Shown here: positions 44,053 to 55,660 of the stretch, piece after piece
Position numbering within the stretch: position 1 is the stretch's first letter
How the letters are laid out: every line of letters starts with the position of its first letter
Assembly: GCF_000709345.1 (NCBI RefSeq)
Contig: NZ_KL448323.1
Span: 1,458,912-1,522,911, forward strand
Reading direction: 5' to 3'
Source of the DNA: Polaromonas glacialis
GTDB lineage: Bacteria; Pseudomonadota; Gammaproteobacteria; Burkholderiales; Burkholderiaceae_C
DNA: 64,000 nt
Translations under genes and position numbers: made by a program
Notes under the pieces: model-generated
Databases searched by the model: none
The model's input: only the letters and a program-made list of their open reading frames with translations
Told to the model about the DNA's origin: nothing

Positions 44053-45081
44053 ATGATCATCGACTGCCACGGCCACTACACCACCGCGCCCAAGGCGCTG
44101 GAAGACTGGCGCAACCGCCAGATTGCCGGCATCAAGGACCCGTCGCTTAGCCCCAAGGTCAGCGACCTGAAGATCAGCGACGACGAGCTGCGCGAGTCCA
44201 TCGAGCTGAACCAGCTGGCCAAGATGAAGGAGCGCGGCAGCGACCTGACCATCTTCAGCCCGCGCGCCAGCTTCATGGCGCACCACATCGGCGACTTCAA
44301 CGTGTCCGCGACCTGGGCGGCGATCTGCAACGAGCTGTGCTTTCGCGTCGCGCAGCTGTTCCCCGACAATTTCATCCCGGCCGCGATGCTGCCGCAGTCG
44401 CCCGGCGTGGACCCGGCCAGCTGCATTCCCGAGCTGGAAAAGTGTGTCAAGGAATATGGCAATGTCGGCATCAACCTGAACCCCGATCCGTCGGGCGGGC
44501 ACTGGACCAGCCCGCCGCTGAGCGACCGAAGCTGGTACCCGATCTATGAAAAGATGGTCGAACACGACATCCCGGCGATGATCCATGTGTCCACCTCTTG
44601 CAATGCGTGCTTTCACACCACCGGCGCGCATTACCTGAACGCCGACACCACCGCCTTCATGCAGTGCCTCACGTCCGACCTGTTCAAGGACTTCCCGACG
44701 CTGCGCTTTTTGATTCCACACGGCGGCGGCGCGGTGCCCTACCACTGGGGACGCTTTCGGGGCCTGGCGCAGGAACTCAAAAAGCCACTGCTCGAAGAGC
44801 ACCTGCTGAACAACATCTTTTTCGACACCTGCGTTTATCACCAGCCTGGCATCGACCTGCTCAACACCGTGATTCCGGTGAAAAACGTGCTGTTTGCGTC
44901 CGAGATGATCGGCGCGGTACGCGGCATCGACCCGCAGACCGGCCACTACTACGACGACACCAAGCGCTACATCGAAGCGTCCAGGATTCTCAGCGCCGAC
45001 GACCGCTTCCAGATTTACGAAGGTAACGCCCGCCGGGTGTTCCCGCGCCTGGACGCGGCCCTGAAGGCCAAGAACCAATAA
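44053..45081 (+). CDS. ligJ: 4-oxalomesaconate hydratase
   Basis: 342-residue amidohydrolase-superfamily hydratase (PmdE/LigJ) that adds water to 4-oxalomesaconate to give 4-carboxy-4-hydroxy-2-oxoadipate. Metal-site motifs are [11 protein letters not shown] at the N-terminus, [20 protein letters not shown], and [19 protein letters not shown]. The ATG at 44053 follows AGGAGACC. It is 17 bp before ligK and part of the operon order E-F-D-A-B-C. Confidence 0.92.
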   Translation: MIIDCHGHYTTAPKALEDWRNRQIAGIKDPSLSPKVSDLKISDDELRESIELNQLAKMKERGSDLTIFSPRASFMAHHIGDFNVSATWAAICNELCFRVAQLFPDNFIPAAMLPQSPGVDPASCIPELEKCVKEYGNVGINLNPDPSGGHWTSPPLSDRSWYPIYEKMVEHDIPAMIHVSTSCNACFHTTGAHYLNADTTAFMQCLTSDLFKDFPTLRFLIPHGGGAVPYHWGRFRGLAQELKKPLLEEHLLNNIFFDTCVYHQPGIDLLNTVIPVKNVLFASEMIGAVRGIDPQTGHYYDDTKRYIEASRILSADDRFQIYEGNARRVFPRLDAALKAKNQ

Positions 45082-45098
45082 CTGAAACGGAGACAAAC

Positions 45099-45788
45099 AT
45101 GAGCATGAACCAACTCGGCGTCGTCAAGCGCAACATCGTTCGCGCCGACAAGGCGGCGGTCGAAAAACTCTCGAAATTCGGCGTCGCCACCATCCACGAG
45201 GCCATGGGCCGCGTCGGGCTGATGAAGCCCTATATGCGGCCGATCTACAAGGGCGCGAAGATCTGCGGCACGGCCGTGACCATCCTGCTGCAGCCCGGCG
45301 ACAACTGGATGATGCATGTCGCCGCCGAGCAACTCCAGCCCGGCGATGTGGCCGTGGCCGCCTGCACGACAGACAATTTCGACGGTTTTTTCGGCGACCT
45401 GCTGGCCACGTCCTTCCAGGCGCGCGGCGCGATGGGCCTGATCATCGACGCCGGCGTGCGCGATGTGGACGAGCTGGAAAAGATGGGTTTCCCGGTGTTC
45501 AGCCGCGCCATTCATGCCAAGGGCACGATCAAGGCCACACTCGGCTCGGTCAACATTGCGGTGATCTGCGCCGGCGCGCTGGTCTTTCCGGGCGATGTGG
45601 TGATTGCCGATGCCGACGGTGTTGTCGTGGTTCCTGCCGCCATGGCCCAGGAAGTCGCCGACGCCGCCGAAAAGCGTGAAAGCTTCGAAGGCGAAAAACG
45701 CGAGAAGTTCGCCGCCGGCGTGCTGGGGCTGGACATGTACAAGATGCGCGAGCCGCTGGAAAAAGCCGGCCTCAAGTACATCGACTGA
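45099..45788 (+). CDS. ligK: 4-carboxy-4-hydroxy-2-oxoadipate aldolase / oxaloacetate decarboxylase
   Basis: 229-residue RraA-fold class II aldolase (PmdF/LigK) that splits CHA into pyruvate and oxaloacetate. Divalent-metal and substrate residues are in [20 protein letters not shown], the RxxD motif [20 protein letters not shown], and [17 protein letters not shown] [20 protein letters not shown]. Terminal step of the meta pathway, feeding the TCA cycle. Confidence 0.93.
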   Translation: MSMNQLGVVKRNIVRADKAAVEKLSKFGVATIHEAMGRVGLMKPYMRPIYKGAKICGTAVTILLQPGDNWMMHVAAEQLQPGDVAVAACTTDNFDGFFGDLLATSFQARGAMGLIIDAGVRDVDELEKMGFPVFSRAIHAKGTIKATLGSVNIAVICAGALVFPGDVVIADADGVVVVPAAMAQEVADAAEKRESFEGEKREKFAAGVLGLDMYKMREPLEKAGLKYID

Positions 45789-45825
45789 AGCAGTTCCAGC
45801 GGCGAAATAAAACCGAAAGAAAACC

Positions 45826-46740
45826 ATGGAATTCACTAAAACCCCCGGCTGGCTCGACTGGTACGCCAGCCCGAGCAAACCGCGCTTCCAGGTGCCCGCC
45901 GGCAGCGTGGATGCGCATTGCCACGTGTTCGGCCCTGGCGCCGAGTTTCCCTTTGCGCCCGAACGCAAGTACACGCCCTGCGACGCGTCCAAGGCCCAGC
46001 TCTACGCGCTGCGCGACCACCTGGGCTTTGCGCGTAACGTTATCGTGCAGGCCACCTGCCACGGCGCCGACAACCGCGCCATGGTCGATGCGCTGGTCAA
46101 CTCGGGCGGCAAGGCGCGCGGCGTGGCCACCGTCAAGCGCAGCGTGACCGATGAAGAACTGCAGGCCATGCATGCCGCCGGCGTGCGCGGCGTGCGCTTC
46201 AATTTCGTCAAGCGGCTGGTCGATTTCACGCCCAAGGAAGAGCTGATCGAAATCGCCAACCGCATCAAGCCGCTGGGCTGGCATGTGGTGATCTACTTCG
46301 AGGCGGTTGATTTGCCCGAGCTGTGGGACTTCTTCACCATCCTGCCGACCGATGTGGTGGTCGATCACATGGGCCGCCCCGACGTCAGCCAGCCGGTCGA
46401 TGGCCCGGAGTTCGCGCTGTTCGTCAAGTTCATGCGCGAACACCCGAACGTCTGGAGCAAGGTCAGCTGCCCCGAGCGCCTGTCGCTGACCGGCCCGAAG
46501 GCTTTGAGTGGCGAGCAAAACGCCTATACCGACGTGATTCCGTTCGCCAGGCGCATCGTGGAGGAATTCCCGGATCGCGTGCTGTGGGGCACCGACTGGC
46601 CGCACCCGAACCTGAAAGACCACATGCCCGACGACGGCCTGCTGGTCGATTTCATCCCGCACATCGCCACCACACCCGAACTTCAGCAAAAACTGCTGGT
46701 CGCTAATCCGATGCGCCTGTACTGGCCAGAGGAATTCTGA
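45826..46740 (+). CDS. ligI: 2-pyrone-4,6-dicarboxylate hydrolase
   Basis: 304-residue amidohydrolase (PmdD/LigI) that opens 2-pyrone-4,6-dicarboxylate to 4-oxalomesaconate. Conserved elements are SVDAHCHVFGPGAEFPFAPE near 25-45, VVVDHMGRPDVSQPV, and VLWGTDWPHPNL, with the catalytic Asp near 245. LigI does not need a metal, unlike most of the superfamily. A 68-bp spacer with a strong hairpin separates it from ligA. Confidence 0.93.
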   Translation: MEFTKTPGWLDWYASPSKPRFQVPAGSVDAHCHVFGPGAEFPFAPERKYTPCDASKAQLYALRDHLGFARNVIVQATCHGADNRAMVDALVNSGGKARGVATVKRSVTDEELQAMHAAGVRGVRFNFVKRLVDFTPKEELIEIANRIKPLGWHVVIYFEAVDLPELWDFFTILPTDVVVDHMGRPDVSQPVDGPEFALFVKFMREHPNVWSKVSCPERLSLTGPKALSGEQNAYTDVIPFARRIVEEFPDRVLWGTDWPHPNLKDHMPDDGLLVDFIPHIATTPELQQKLLVANPMRLYWPEEF

Positions 46741-46748
46741 AACCTTGT

Positions 46749-46788
46749 GGGACAGACCAAGAATTGCGCAGCAATTTTGCTCTGTCCC
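46749..46788. repeat. Hairpin-forming element between ligI and ligA
   Basis: Outer arms GGGACAGA (46749-46756) and TCTGTCCC (46781-46788) are perfectly complementary and enclose an inner hairpin AATTGC-GCA-GCAATT (46762-46776). It lies mid-operon, with no T-run after it. It may stabilise or partly attenuate the transcript, or be a REP-like element. Confidence 0.6.
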
Positions 46789-46808
46789 CAACTGACTGTA
46801 GGGAATTT

Positions 46809-47252
46809 ATGTCACTTCAAAAAAACTACCTCGACGTTCCCGGCACCACGATTTTTGATGCCGATCAATCGCGCAAGGGCTACCACCTGAACCAGTTCTG
46901 CATGTCGCTGATGAAGGCCGAGAACCGCGAGCGCTTCAAGGCCGACGAGCGCGCCTACCTCGACGAATGGGCCATGACCGAAGACCAGAAGCTGGCTGTG
47001 CTGGCCCGCGATCTAAACAAGTGCATCAGCCTGGGCGGCAACATTTACTTTCTGGCCAAGATCGGCGCGACCGACGGCAAGAGCTTCCAGCAAATGGCCG
47101 GCTCCATGACCGGCATGACGGAAGAGGAATACCGCGACATGATGATCGCTGGCGGGCGCTCTGCCGAAGGCAACCGCGTTGTCGGCGAGGACGGCGACGC
47201 GCAGGCCCAGCACCAGCCGCAAGGTAAAACGAACCAGAAAGCGAGCGCCTGA
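46809..47252 (+). CDS. ligA: Protocatechuate 4,5-dioxygenase alpha subunit
   Basis: 147-residue small subunit (PmdA/LigA), all-helical, that covers the active site of the beta subunit. Recognisable stretches are VPGTTIFDADQSRKGYHLNQ, FCMSLMKAENRERFKADERA, YLDEWAMTEDQKLAVLARDL and GGNIYFLAKIGATDGKSFQQ. The start at 46809 is chosen for homology. It abuts ligB with no gap, as expected for equimolar subunits. Confidence 0.94.
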   Translation: MSLQKNYLDVPGTTIFDADQSRKGYHLNQFCMSLMKAENRERFKADERAYLDEWAMTEDQKLAVLARDLNKCISLGGNIYFLAKIGATDGKSFQQMAGSMTGMTEEEYRDMMIAGGRSAEGNRVVGEDGDAQAQHQPQGKTNQKASA

Positions 47253-48170
<918 letters not shown>

Positions 48171-49127
48171 ATGAGCAAAACCATCAAAGTCGCCCTGGCG
48201 GGCGCGGGCGCCTTCGGCATCAAGCACCTCGACGGCATCAAGAACATCGACGGCGTGGAAGTCGTCTCGCTGATCAGCCGCGACCTGGACAAGACCCGGG
48301 AAGTGGCTGACAAATACGGCATCAAGCATGTCTCCACCGACCTGGCCGATGCGCTGGCCTTGCCGGAAGTCGATGCCGTCATCCTCTGCACGCCAACCCA
48401 GATGCATGCCGAGCAGACCCTGGCCTGCCTGCGCGCCGGCAAGCATGTACAGGTGGAAATTCCGCTGGCCGACACCCTCAAGGGCGCCGGGGACGTCGTG
48501 GCGCTGCAAAAGCAGACCGGCCTGGTCGCCATGTGCGGCCACACCCGGCGCTTCAACCCCAGCCACCAGTACGTCAACCAGCAGATCACAGCCGGCAGGT
48601 TCAACATCCTGCAGATGGATGTGCAGACCTATTTTTTCCGCCGCACCAACACCAATGCGCTCGGCCAGGCGCGCAGCTGGACCGATCACCTGCTGTGGCA
48701 CCATGCCGCGCACACCGTGGACCTGTTCGCCTACCAGTGCAACAGCCCCATCGTGCAGGCCAACGCCGTGCAGGGGCCGATCCACCCGGTGCTGGGCATT
48801 GCGATGGACATGTCGATCCAGCTCAAGGCCGCCAGCGGCGCCATCTGCACGCTGAGCCTGAGCTTTAACAACGACGGACCGCTGGGCACCCACTTCCGCT
48901 ACATCGGCGACACGGCCACCTACCAGGCGCGCTACGACGACCTGTTCACCGGCAAGGAAGAAAAGATCGACGTCAGCCAGGTGGCCGTCAGCATGAACGG
49001 CATCGAGCTGCAGGACCGCGAATTTTTCGCCGCCATCCGCGAAGGCCGCGAGCCCAATTCCAGCGTCGGCAAGGTCTTGGCCTGCTACCAGGTGCTGCAC
49101 CAGCTGGAGCAGCAGCTCAACGGGTAA
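48171..49127 (+). CDS. ligC: 4-carboxy-2-hydroxymuconate-6-semialdehyde dehydrogenase
   Basis: 318-residue NADP-dependent Gfo/Idh/MocA-family enzyme (PmdC/LigC) that oxidises the ring-cleavage product to 2-pyrone-4,6-dicarboxylate. Rossmann motif VALAGAGAFGIKHLDGIKNI at the N-terminus, EIPLADTLKGAGDVVALQKQ and MCGHTRRFNPSHQYVNQQI, and the LLWHHAAHTVDLFAYQ segment are present. Start directly follows the ligB stop. Last gene of the operon. Confidence 0.93.
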   Translation: MSKTIKVALAGAGAFGIKHLDGIKNIDGVEVVSLISRDLDKTREVADKYGIKHVSTDLADALALPEVDAVILCTPTQMHAEQTLACLRAGKHVQVEIPLADTLKGAGDVVALQKQTGLVAMCGHTRRFNPSHQYVNQQITAGRFNILQMDVQTYFFRRTNTNALGQARSWTDHLLWHHAAHTVDLFAYQCNSPIVQANAVQGPIHPVLGIAMDMSIQLKAASGAICTLSLSFNNDGPLGTHFRYIGDTATYQARYDDLFTGKEEKIDVSQVAVSMNGIELQDREFFAAIREGREPNSSVGKVLACYQVLHQLEQQLNG

Positions 49128-49137
49128 ACCCGTTTTC
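49119..49137 (+). terminator. Terminator-like hairpin at the end of the lig/pmd operon
   Basis: AACGGG-TAAA-CCCGTT (6-bp stem, 4-base loop) followed by TTC. It spans the ligC stop codon. The stem is short, so termination efficiency is uncertain. Confidence 0.45.
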
Positions 49138-49268
49138 AGTTCAGTTCAGTCCATCTCCATGAGCGAAATCGCCCTGACTGGCAATAACCGCCATGGCGAA
49201 TGCAGCGCTCGCATTCGCTGGCGCCAAACAGGTCCATGCGATCGGGCAGGCCAGCGGGGCTGCTGGCG

Positions 49269-50474
<1,206 letters not shown>

Positions 50475-50502
50475 GGTTTTCTCCTTGGAGGGTGGTACAG
50501 GT

Positions 50503-51147
50503 TCAGGCCTGGATGGGCAGGCCCAGCAGGCGTTCGAGTTCGGCAAGCTCCAGCCCCTCGACCTTGTCGATGAGCGTCAAGCCCTGCGGCGTGCATTCGA
50601 GCGTCGCCAGCTCGGAATAGATGCGCTTGACGCAGCCAATGCCGGTGAGCGGATAGGTGCATTCGCGCACCACCTTGCTGTCGCCTTTTTTGGTCAGCAA
50701 ATCCATCATGACCCAGGTCTGCTTGGCGCCGATGGCCAGGTCCATGGCGCCGCCCACGGCCGGAATGGAGCCGGGCTCGCCGGTGCTCCAGTTGGCCAGG
50801 TCGCCCGTGCTGGACACCTGAAAGGCGCCCAGCACGCAAATGTCCAGGTGGCCGCCGCGCATCATGGCAAAGCTGTCGGCATGGTGAAAGTAGGCGCCGC
50901 CGGCAAGCAGCGTCACGGGCTGTTTGCCGGCGTTGATCAAGTCGAAGTCTTCCTGGCCCGCAGCGGGCGCCGGTCCCATGCCGAGGATGCCGTTTTCGCT
51001 GTGCAGCACGACTTCCCTGCCTGCAGGAATATGGTTGGCGACCTGGGTCGGCATGCCGATGCCGAGGTTGACGTAAGCGCCATCGAAGATGTCCTGGGCG
51101 ACGCGCTTGGCCAGCTCGTCCTTGGTGCGTTTGGTGTAGTGGCTCAT
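50503..51147 (-). CDS. pcaJ: 3-oxoadipate CoA-transferase subunit B
   Basis: 214-residue beta subunit of the succinyl-CoA-dependent CoA-transferase. The covalent-intermediate glutamate is in VVLHSENGILGMGPAP, preceded by VNLGIGMPTQVANHIPAG. CTYPLTGIGCVKRIYSELAT is a typical C-terminal segment. Gap of 14 bp after pcaI. Confidence 0.93.
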   Translation of the reverse strand: MSHYTKRTKDELAKRVAQDIFDGAYVNLGIGMPTQVANHIPAGREVVLHSENGILGMGPAPAAGQEDFDLINAGKQPVTLLAGGAYFHHADSFAMMRGGHLDICVLGAFQVSSTGDLANWSTGEPGSIPAVGGAMDLAIGAKQTWVMMDLLTKKGDSKVVRECTYPLTGIGCVKRIYSELATLECTPQGLTLIDKVEGLELAELERLLGLPIQA

Positions 51148-51161
51148 GGGGGTTCTTCAGC

Positions 51162-51878
51162 TTAGGCGGCTTGCTTGAAACCACCGGCTTCGGTGGCGAC
51201 GTGGTCAATCCTGACAATCCTGGACACATGGATGCCCGGCGTGACGATGGCTTCGGGGTCGAGCGCCCCAAGTTCGACAATCTGGTGCACGGTGGCAATG
51301 GTGCGCCTGGCGGCCGTGGCCATCACCGGGCCGAAGTTGCGCGCCGCCTTGCGGTACACCAGGTTGCCCCAGCGGTCGCCGCTTTCGGCCTTGATCAGGG
51401 CCACGTCGCCGTAGATCGGGAACTCCAGCACATACGGCTTGCCGTCGATGACGCGGGTTTCCTTGGCGCTGCCGTCGGCGTTCCTGGCCAGCTCGGTGCC
51501 AAAGCCGGTGGGCGTGAAGAAAGCACCCACGCCGGCGCCGGCGGCGCGCAGGCGCTCGGCCAGGTTGCCCTGGGGCACCAGTTCGAGTTCGATCTGGCCG
51601 CTGCGGTAAAGCGCATCGAACACGAAAGAATCGGCCTGGCGCGGAAAGCTGCAGATGATCTTGCGCACGCGCCCGGTCTTGAGCAGCGCGGCCAGCCCGG
51701 TGTCGCCGTTGCCGGCGTTGTTGTTGACCACCGTCAGGTCGCGCGCGCCCTGCTCTATCAGCCCGTCGATGAGTTCGATGGGAATGCCGGCGGTGCCGAA
51801 GCCACCGATCAGCACCGTGGCGCCGTCTGGCGTATCCGCCAGGGCCTCGGCAATCGAGGCGGAAATTTTATTGATCAC
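51162..51878 (-). CDS. pcaI: 3-oxoadipate CoA-transferase subunit A
   Basis: 238-residue alpha subunit. MINKISASIAEALADTPDGA start, the oxyanion/CoA loop VLIGGFGTAGIPIELIDGLI, LTVVNNNAGNGDTGLAALLK and GTELARNADGSAKETRVIDG-like region are present. Works with PcaJ to form 3-oxoadipyl-CoA from the product of catechol ortho-cleavage. Follows benE by about 146 bp. Confidence 0.93.
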   Translation of the reverse strand: MINKISASIAEALADTPDGATVLIGGFGTAGIPIELIDGLIEQGARDLTVVNNNAGNGDTGLAALLKTGRVRKIICSFPRQADSFVFDALYRSGQIELELVPQGNLAERLRAAGAGVGAFFTPTGFGTELARNADGSAKETRVIDGKPYVLEFPIYGDVALIKAESGDRWGNLVYRKAARNFGPVMATAARRTIATVHQIVELGALDPEAIVTPGIHVSRIVRIDHVATEAGGFKQAA

Positions 51879-52024
51879 TTGATGCGTCTCCTGAAAACGT
51901 TTTTACATGAAAAAGACAAGCTGCTATTTGTACGTCATAAGCGCAGCATTTCCCGGCTGCTGCGCTGCAACCCGATGAACAAAAGCAGCGCGAAAAAGAT
52001 TGAAGCTTGCGCCTCAAGCCATCA

Positions 52025-53206
52025 TCAAAGCCTCGCCTTTGCAGGCACAAGCCATGGCTTGTGCAGCAGCAAATAGGCCACCACGCCAATCACCATGCCC
52101 CAGAACGCCGACCCCAGGCCCCAGAACGACATGCCTGAGGCGGTGGCCAGAAAGGTGATGACCGATGCTTCCCGGTGATTGGCGTCGTTCATGGCATCGG
52201 CCACGCTGCCCCCAATCGCGCCCAGCAGGGCCAGCCCGGCCAGCACGGCGATCAGTTCCTTGGGCAAGGCCGCAAAAAACAGGATGATGGTGCCGGCAAA
52301 GCAGCCGCCCACCAGGTAAAACACGCCGTTGGCAATGCCGGCCACGTAGCGTTTTTTGGGGTCTTCATGCGCATCCTTGCCGGTACACAGCGCCGCCGTG
52401 ATGGCCGCGATCACAATCGTGATGCCGCCGAAAAACGCCACGCCAAGGGAGGCCAGGCTGGTCGTGATGATGATGGGACGCGCCGGCGTGCCGTAGCCCG
52501 AACTGCGCAAGATGGCCATGCCCGGCAGGAACTGCCCCGTCACGCTGACCAGCACCAGCGGCAGCGCCAGGCTCAAGGTGGCGCCCCAGGTCCACTCGGG
52601 CTTGATGAACACCGGGCGGGCCAGGGTCCAGGTGACGCCAGCCAGGCTCACGCCCTCGACGGCCACCGCCAGCGCCAGGCCGACCACCAGCAGGATCACC
52701 AGGCAATAGCGCGGCAGCAAGCGTCTGAACAGCAGATAGGTGCCGATCATGGCAAAGGTCAATGCCGGCATGGCGCCGACCGCCTGGAACGCGCCGACGC
52801 CGAACTGGAACAAGATGCCCGCCATCATGGCGCTGGCAATGCCCTTGGGGATGGCCTGCACCAGCTTGTCAAAATAACCGGACACGCCAATGATGAAGAT
52901 CATGACCGCCGACACCAGGTAGGCCCCGACGGCCTGCTCCAGCGTGATGGCGGGGAACAAGGTCACCAGCAAGGCCGTGCCCGGCGCGGACCAGGCCGTG
53001 ATGACCGGCACCTTGAGCCACCCGCTCAGCAAGATGCCCGACAGCCCGGCGCCGATGGAGATGGCCCAGACCCAGGACGACATCATTTCGGCCGAGACGT
53101 GGGCGCTTTGGCCGGCCTGGAAAAAGATCACCAGCGGCCCGGCATAGGAAATCAGCACGGCCAGGAAACCTGCCGTGACGGCTGACAGGGAAAAGTCTTT
53201 TTTCAT
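52025..53206 (-). CDS. benE: Benzoate/H+ symporter (BenE family)
   Basis: 393-residue inner-membrane transporter with about 12 segments. BenE signatures are FLAVLISYAGPLVIFFQAGQ at the N-terminus, VPVITAWSAPGTALLVTLFP, FQFGVGAFQAVGAMPALTFA and GKDAHEDPKKRYVAGIANGV. Start 53206 preferred over an upstream ATG because MKKDFSLSAVTAGF is the family start. A dispersed repeat copy lies between it and benK. Confidence 0.9.
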   Translation of the reverse strand: MKKDFSLSAVTAGFLAVLISYAGPLVIFFQAGQSAHVSAEMMSSWVWAISIGAGLSGILLSGWLKVPVITAWSAPGTALLVTLFPAITLEQAVGAYLVSAVMIFIIGVSGYFDKLVQAIPKGIASAMMAGILFQFGVGAFQAVGAMPALTFAMIGTYLLFRRLLPRYCLVILLVVGLALAVAVEGVSLAGVTWTLARPVFIKPEWTWGATLSLALPLVLVSVTGQFLPGMAILRSSGYGTPARPIIITTSLASLGVAFFGGITIVIAAITAALCTGKDAHEDPKKRYVAGIANGVFYLVGGCFAGTIILFFAALPKELIAVLAGLALLGAIGGSVADAMNDANHREASVITFLATASGMSFWGLGSAFWGMVIGVVAYLLLHKPWLVPAKARL

Positions 53207-53275
53207 GAAAATGCTGCCCTCGAACACAAACACCGCTGCAACCCCACCATCACGGCGCGCAAGGGGCCTGACAGC

Positions 53276-53345
53276 TTTTTGCTACTTAATTCATAGCTGC
53301 TTGCGCATACCAGAACTGCGGAAAAGACCTATTTGATGCTTAAAA
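53276..53345 (+). repeat. Dispersed 65-bp repeat, copy 7
   Basis: TTTTTGCTACTTAATTCATA, GCTGCTTGCGCATACCAGAA, CTGCGGAAAAGACCTATTTG, ATGCTTAAAA. Best-preserved plus-orientation copy; its reverse complement closely matches copy 8 at 60655. It lies in the benK-benE spacer. Confidence 0.85.
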
Positions 53346-53402
53346 GTTACCTGCGGGTTCAAAAAATTCGCCCGGGTCCGCAAGAACCGGAGCGCTTGCT
53401 GC

Positions 53403-54767
53403 TTACTTGGCCGCCATCGCTGAAGCCGCAGGCGTCAGCACGCTCACGCTGTCATGGCTGGCCGATGCGGAGCGGCGGTGGTTGATCATCGACGCGGCAA
53501 TCATCGCGATCACCGCGGGAATGGCAATGGCCATGAAGTTCTGCTCCAGCGGCAGCGACATGCCCACCAGCGTGCCGATCACGATGGGCGCCAGGATGGC
53601 GCCACTGCGGCCCACGCCCGACGCCCAGCCAATGCCGGTCGAGCGGATCGCCATCGGGTAGAACTGGCCGGCATAGGCATAGGTGACGATCTGCGTGCCA
53701 ATCGTCGAGGCACCGGTCAGCCCGACCAGCAGGAACAGCACTTCGTTCGGCACCTTGAAGCCCAGCAGCGTGATCGACACCGCCGCCAGCGCATACATGC
53801 CCACCAGCACATACTTGATGTGGAAGCGGTCGGCCAGCCAGCCGCCGCCGACCGCGCCGATCATGGCGCCGAAGTTCAGCACCAGCACGAAGGTCAGCGC
53901 CGAACCCAGGCTGTAGCCGGCGCCCGCCATCAGCTTGGTCAGCCACGAACTGAGCGCATAGACCATGAACAGGCACATGAAGAAGGTGATCCAGAACATC
54001 AGGGTGCTAAAACCCCGTCCGTCCTGGAACAGCTTGCCGACCGGCGCGCCCTGGGCCTTGTCCGCCGAGGGCAGCGCGAAGCGGTCATCGGCCTGGGGCC
54101 GGTAGCCGGGCGACATCTGCGAGACGATGTTCTTCAACTCGTCCAGCCGGTTTTCCTTGATCAGGAAGGGCATCGACTCGGGCATCGACTTCAGGATGAA
54201 CGGGATCAGCAGCACCGGCACACCGGCGGCCAGGAAGACGGACGCCCAGCCGTAGGACTCGATCAGCCCCTTGCCCAGCAAGGCGGCCAGCATGCCGCCG
54301 ACGGCATAGCCGCTGAACATCAGCGTGACCATCGTGGAGCGAATCCTCTTGGGTGAATACTCGGTCATCTGCGCCACCAGGTTGGGCATGACGCCGCCAA
54401 TGCCCAGGCCGGCCAGGAAGCGCATCGCGCTGAACGTGTAGGGGTTGTCGGTAAAACCGGCGGCGGCGGTGAACACGCTGAACAGGAAAATGCAGATCGC
54501 AATCGCCTTGCGCCGGCCGATCTTGTCGGCGATGGTGCCCAGGAAAATGGCGCCGAACATCATGCCGAACAGGGCCGAGCTGACCATGAAGCCGGCGTTC
54601 TGGGCGGTCACGCCCATCTCCTTCATGATCGATGGCAGCGCGATTCCGGCCACGGCCAGGTCGTAGCCGTCAAAAATGATGATCAGGGCGCACCAGAGCA
54701 GCACCTTGCCGTGAAAGCCATTGAATCGGGCCTCGTCGGACAGCTTGTGAACGTCAATTTGTCGCAT
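53403..54767 (-). CDS. benK: Aromatic acid/H+ symporter, MFS (BenK-like)
   Basis: 454-residue 12-segment major facilitator of the aromatic acid:H+ symporter family. Motifs are ALIIIFDGYDLAVAGIALPS with the essential aspartates in TM1, GTIADKIGRRKAIAICIFLF between TM2 and TM3, LAGLGIGGVMPNLVAQMTEY and GGGWLADRFHIKYVL. Located in the ben operon between benD and benE, so benzoate uptake is expected. Confidence 0.9.
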   Translation of the reverse strand: MRQIDVHKLSDEARFNGFHGKVLLWCALIIIFDGYDLAVAGIALPSIMKEMGVTAQNAGFMVSSALFGMMFGAIFLGTIADKIGRRKAIAICIFLFSVFTAAAGFTDNPYTFSAMRFLAGLGIGGVMPNLVAQMTEYSPKRIRSTMVTLMFSGYAVGGMLAALLGKGLIESYGWASVFLAAGVPVLLIPFILKSMPESMPFLIKENRLDELKNIVSQMSPGYRPQADDRFALPSADKAQGAPVGKLFQDGRGFSTLMFWITFFMCLFMVYALSSWLTKLMAGAGYSLGSALTFVLVLNFGAMIGAVGGGWLADRFHIKYVLVGMYALAAVSITLLGFKVPNEVLFLLVGLTGASTIGTQIVTYAYAGQFYPMAIRSTGIGWASGVGRSGAILAPIVIGTLVGMSLPLEQNFMAIAIPAVIAMIAASMINHRRSASASHDSVSVLTPAASAMAAK

Positions 54768-54843
54768 GGTATTTGTCTCGCTTGTAGGGATATTGAGGGG
54801 ACAGGATTCTTGGCGTCCTGCTTAAGTGGATGAAAAAATGGCC

Positions 54844-55623
54844 TCAGCCGAGATCGCCGCCGCCCACCGGCATCGTGACGCCGGTGATGTAGGAAGCCTC
54901 GTCGGAGGCGAGGAACAAGATGGCGCTGACCTGCTCGTCAATCGTGCCGTAGCGCTTCATCAGGCTCGACGAAAGGGTCTGGTCGATGATTTGCTGGTAC
55001 CAGACTTTTTCCTGCGGAGTCTGCTCGGCCGCGTTGCGCGGAATGCGGCGCGGCGGCGCCTCGGTGCCGCCCGTGGCGACCGCATTGACGCGCACGCCAC
55101 GCTCGGCCGTCTCCATCGCCAAACAAGCCGTCAGCGCATTGACACCGCCCTTGGCCGCGCCATAGGGCACGCGGTTGAGGCTGCGCGTGGCAATCGACGA
55201 CACGTTGACAATCGCGCCGCTGGCCTGTTTGAGCATCTGGGGCAAAGCCGCATGGCAGCACCACAGGGTCGGGAACAGCGAGCGGCGCACTTCGGCCTCG
55301 ATCTCGTCCACCTGGTAATGCTCGAACGGCTTGGCCCAGATGGTGCCGCCGACGTTGTTTATCAGGATGTCCAGCCGGCCGAAGCGCTCGATGGCGGATT
55401 GCATGACCTGCTGGCAGTCGGCGCTTTTTTCCATGTCGGCCGTCAGCGCGAGCAAGTCGGTGGACGTAGCCAGCAGTTCATCGCGCAGCTCATAGACCAG
55501 ATCGGAGCGGTCAACCAGCACCAGGCGGGCGCCTTCGCCGGCCAGGCGCAAGGCCACGCTGCGGCCAATGCCCTGGGCCGCGCCGGTGACCACCGCGACC
55601 TTGTTGTGAAAACGTGGATTCAT
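54844..55623 (-). CDS. benD: cis-1,6-dihydroxycyclohexa-2,4-diene-1-carboxylate dehydrogenase
   Basis: 259-residue short-chain dehydrogenase that oxidises the benzoate cis-diol to catechol with loss of CO2. VAVVTGAAQGIGRSVALRLA cofactor motif, NNVGG, catalytic Ser-Tyr-Lys in NVSSIATRSLNRVPYGAAKG, and the BenD-like ATGGTEAPPRRIPRNAAEQT loop. The ATG at 55623 gives MNPRFHNKVAVV. Between benC (37 bp) and benK. Confidence 0.93.
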   Translation of the reverse strand: MNPRFHNKVAVVTGAAQGIGRSVALRLAGEGARLVLVDRSDLVYELRDELLATSTDLLALTADMEKSADCQQVMQSAIERFGRLDILINNVGGTIWAKPFEHYQVDEIEAEVRRSLFPTLWCCHAALPQMLKQASGAIVNVSSIATRSLNRVPYGAAKGGVNALTACLAMETAERGVRVNAVATGGTEAPPRRIPRNAAEQTPQEKVWYQQIIDQTLSSSLMKRYGTIDEQVSAILFLASDEASYITGVTMPVGGGDLG

Positions 55624-55660
55624 GATGACTTCTTGAAGAATGGAAGGATGAACAGCGCAA

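Noticed and set aside
51897..51950. Possible ninth copy of the 65-bp repeat after pcaI
   Set aside because: Only short words (AAGCTGCTATTTG, GTCATAAGCGCAG) match and their order differs from the other copies.
51947..51975. Hairpin GCAGCA...TGCTGC downstream of benE / upstream of pcaI
   Set aside because: Weak 6-bp stem without T-run; not convincing as a terminator.
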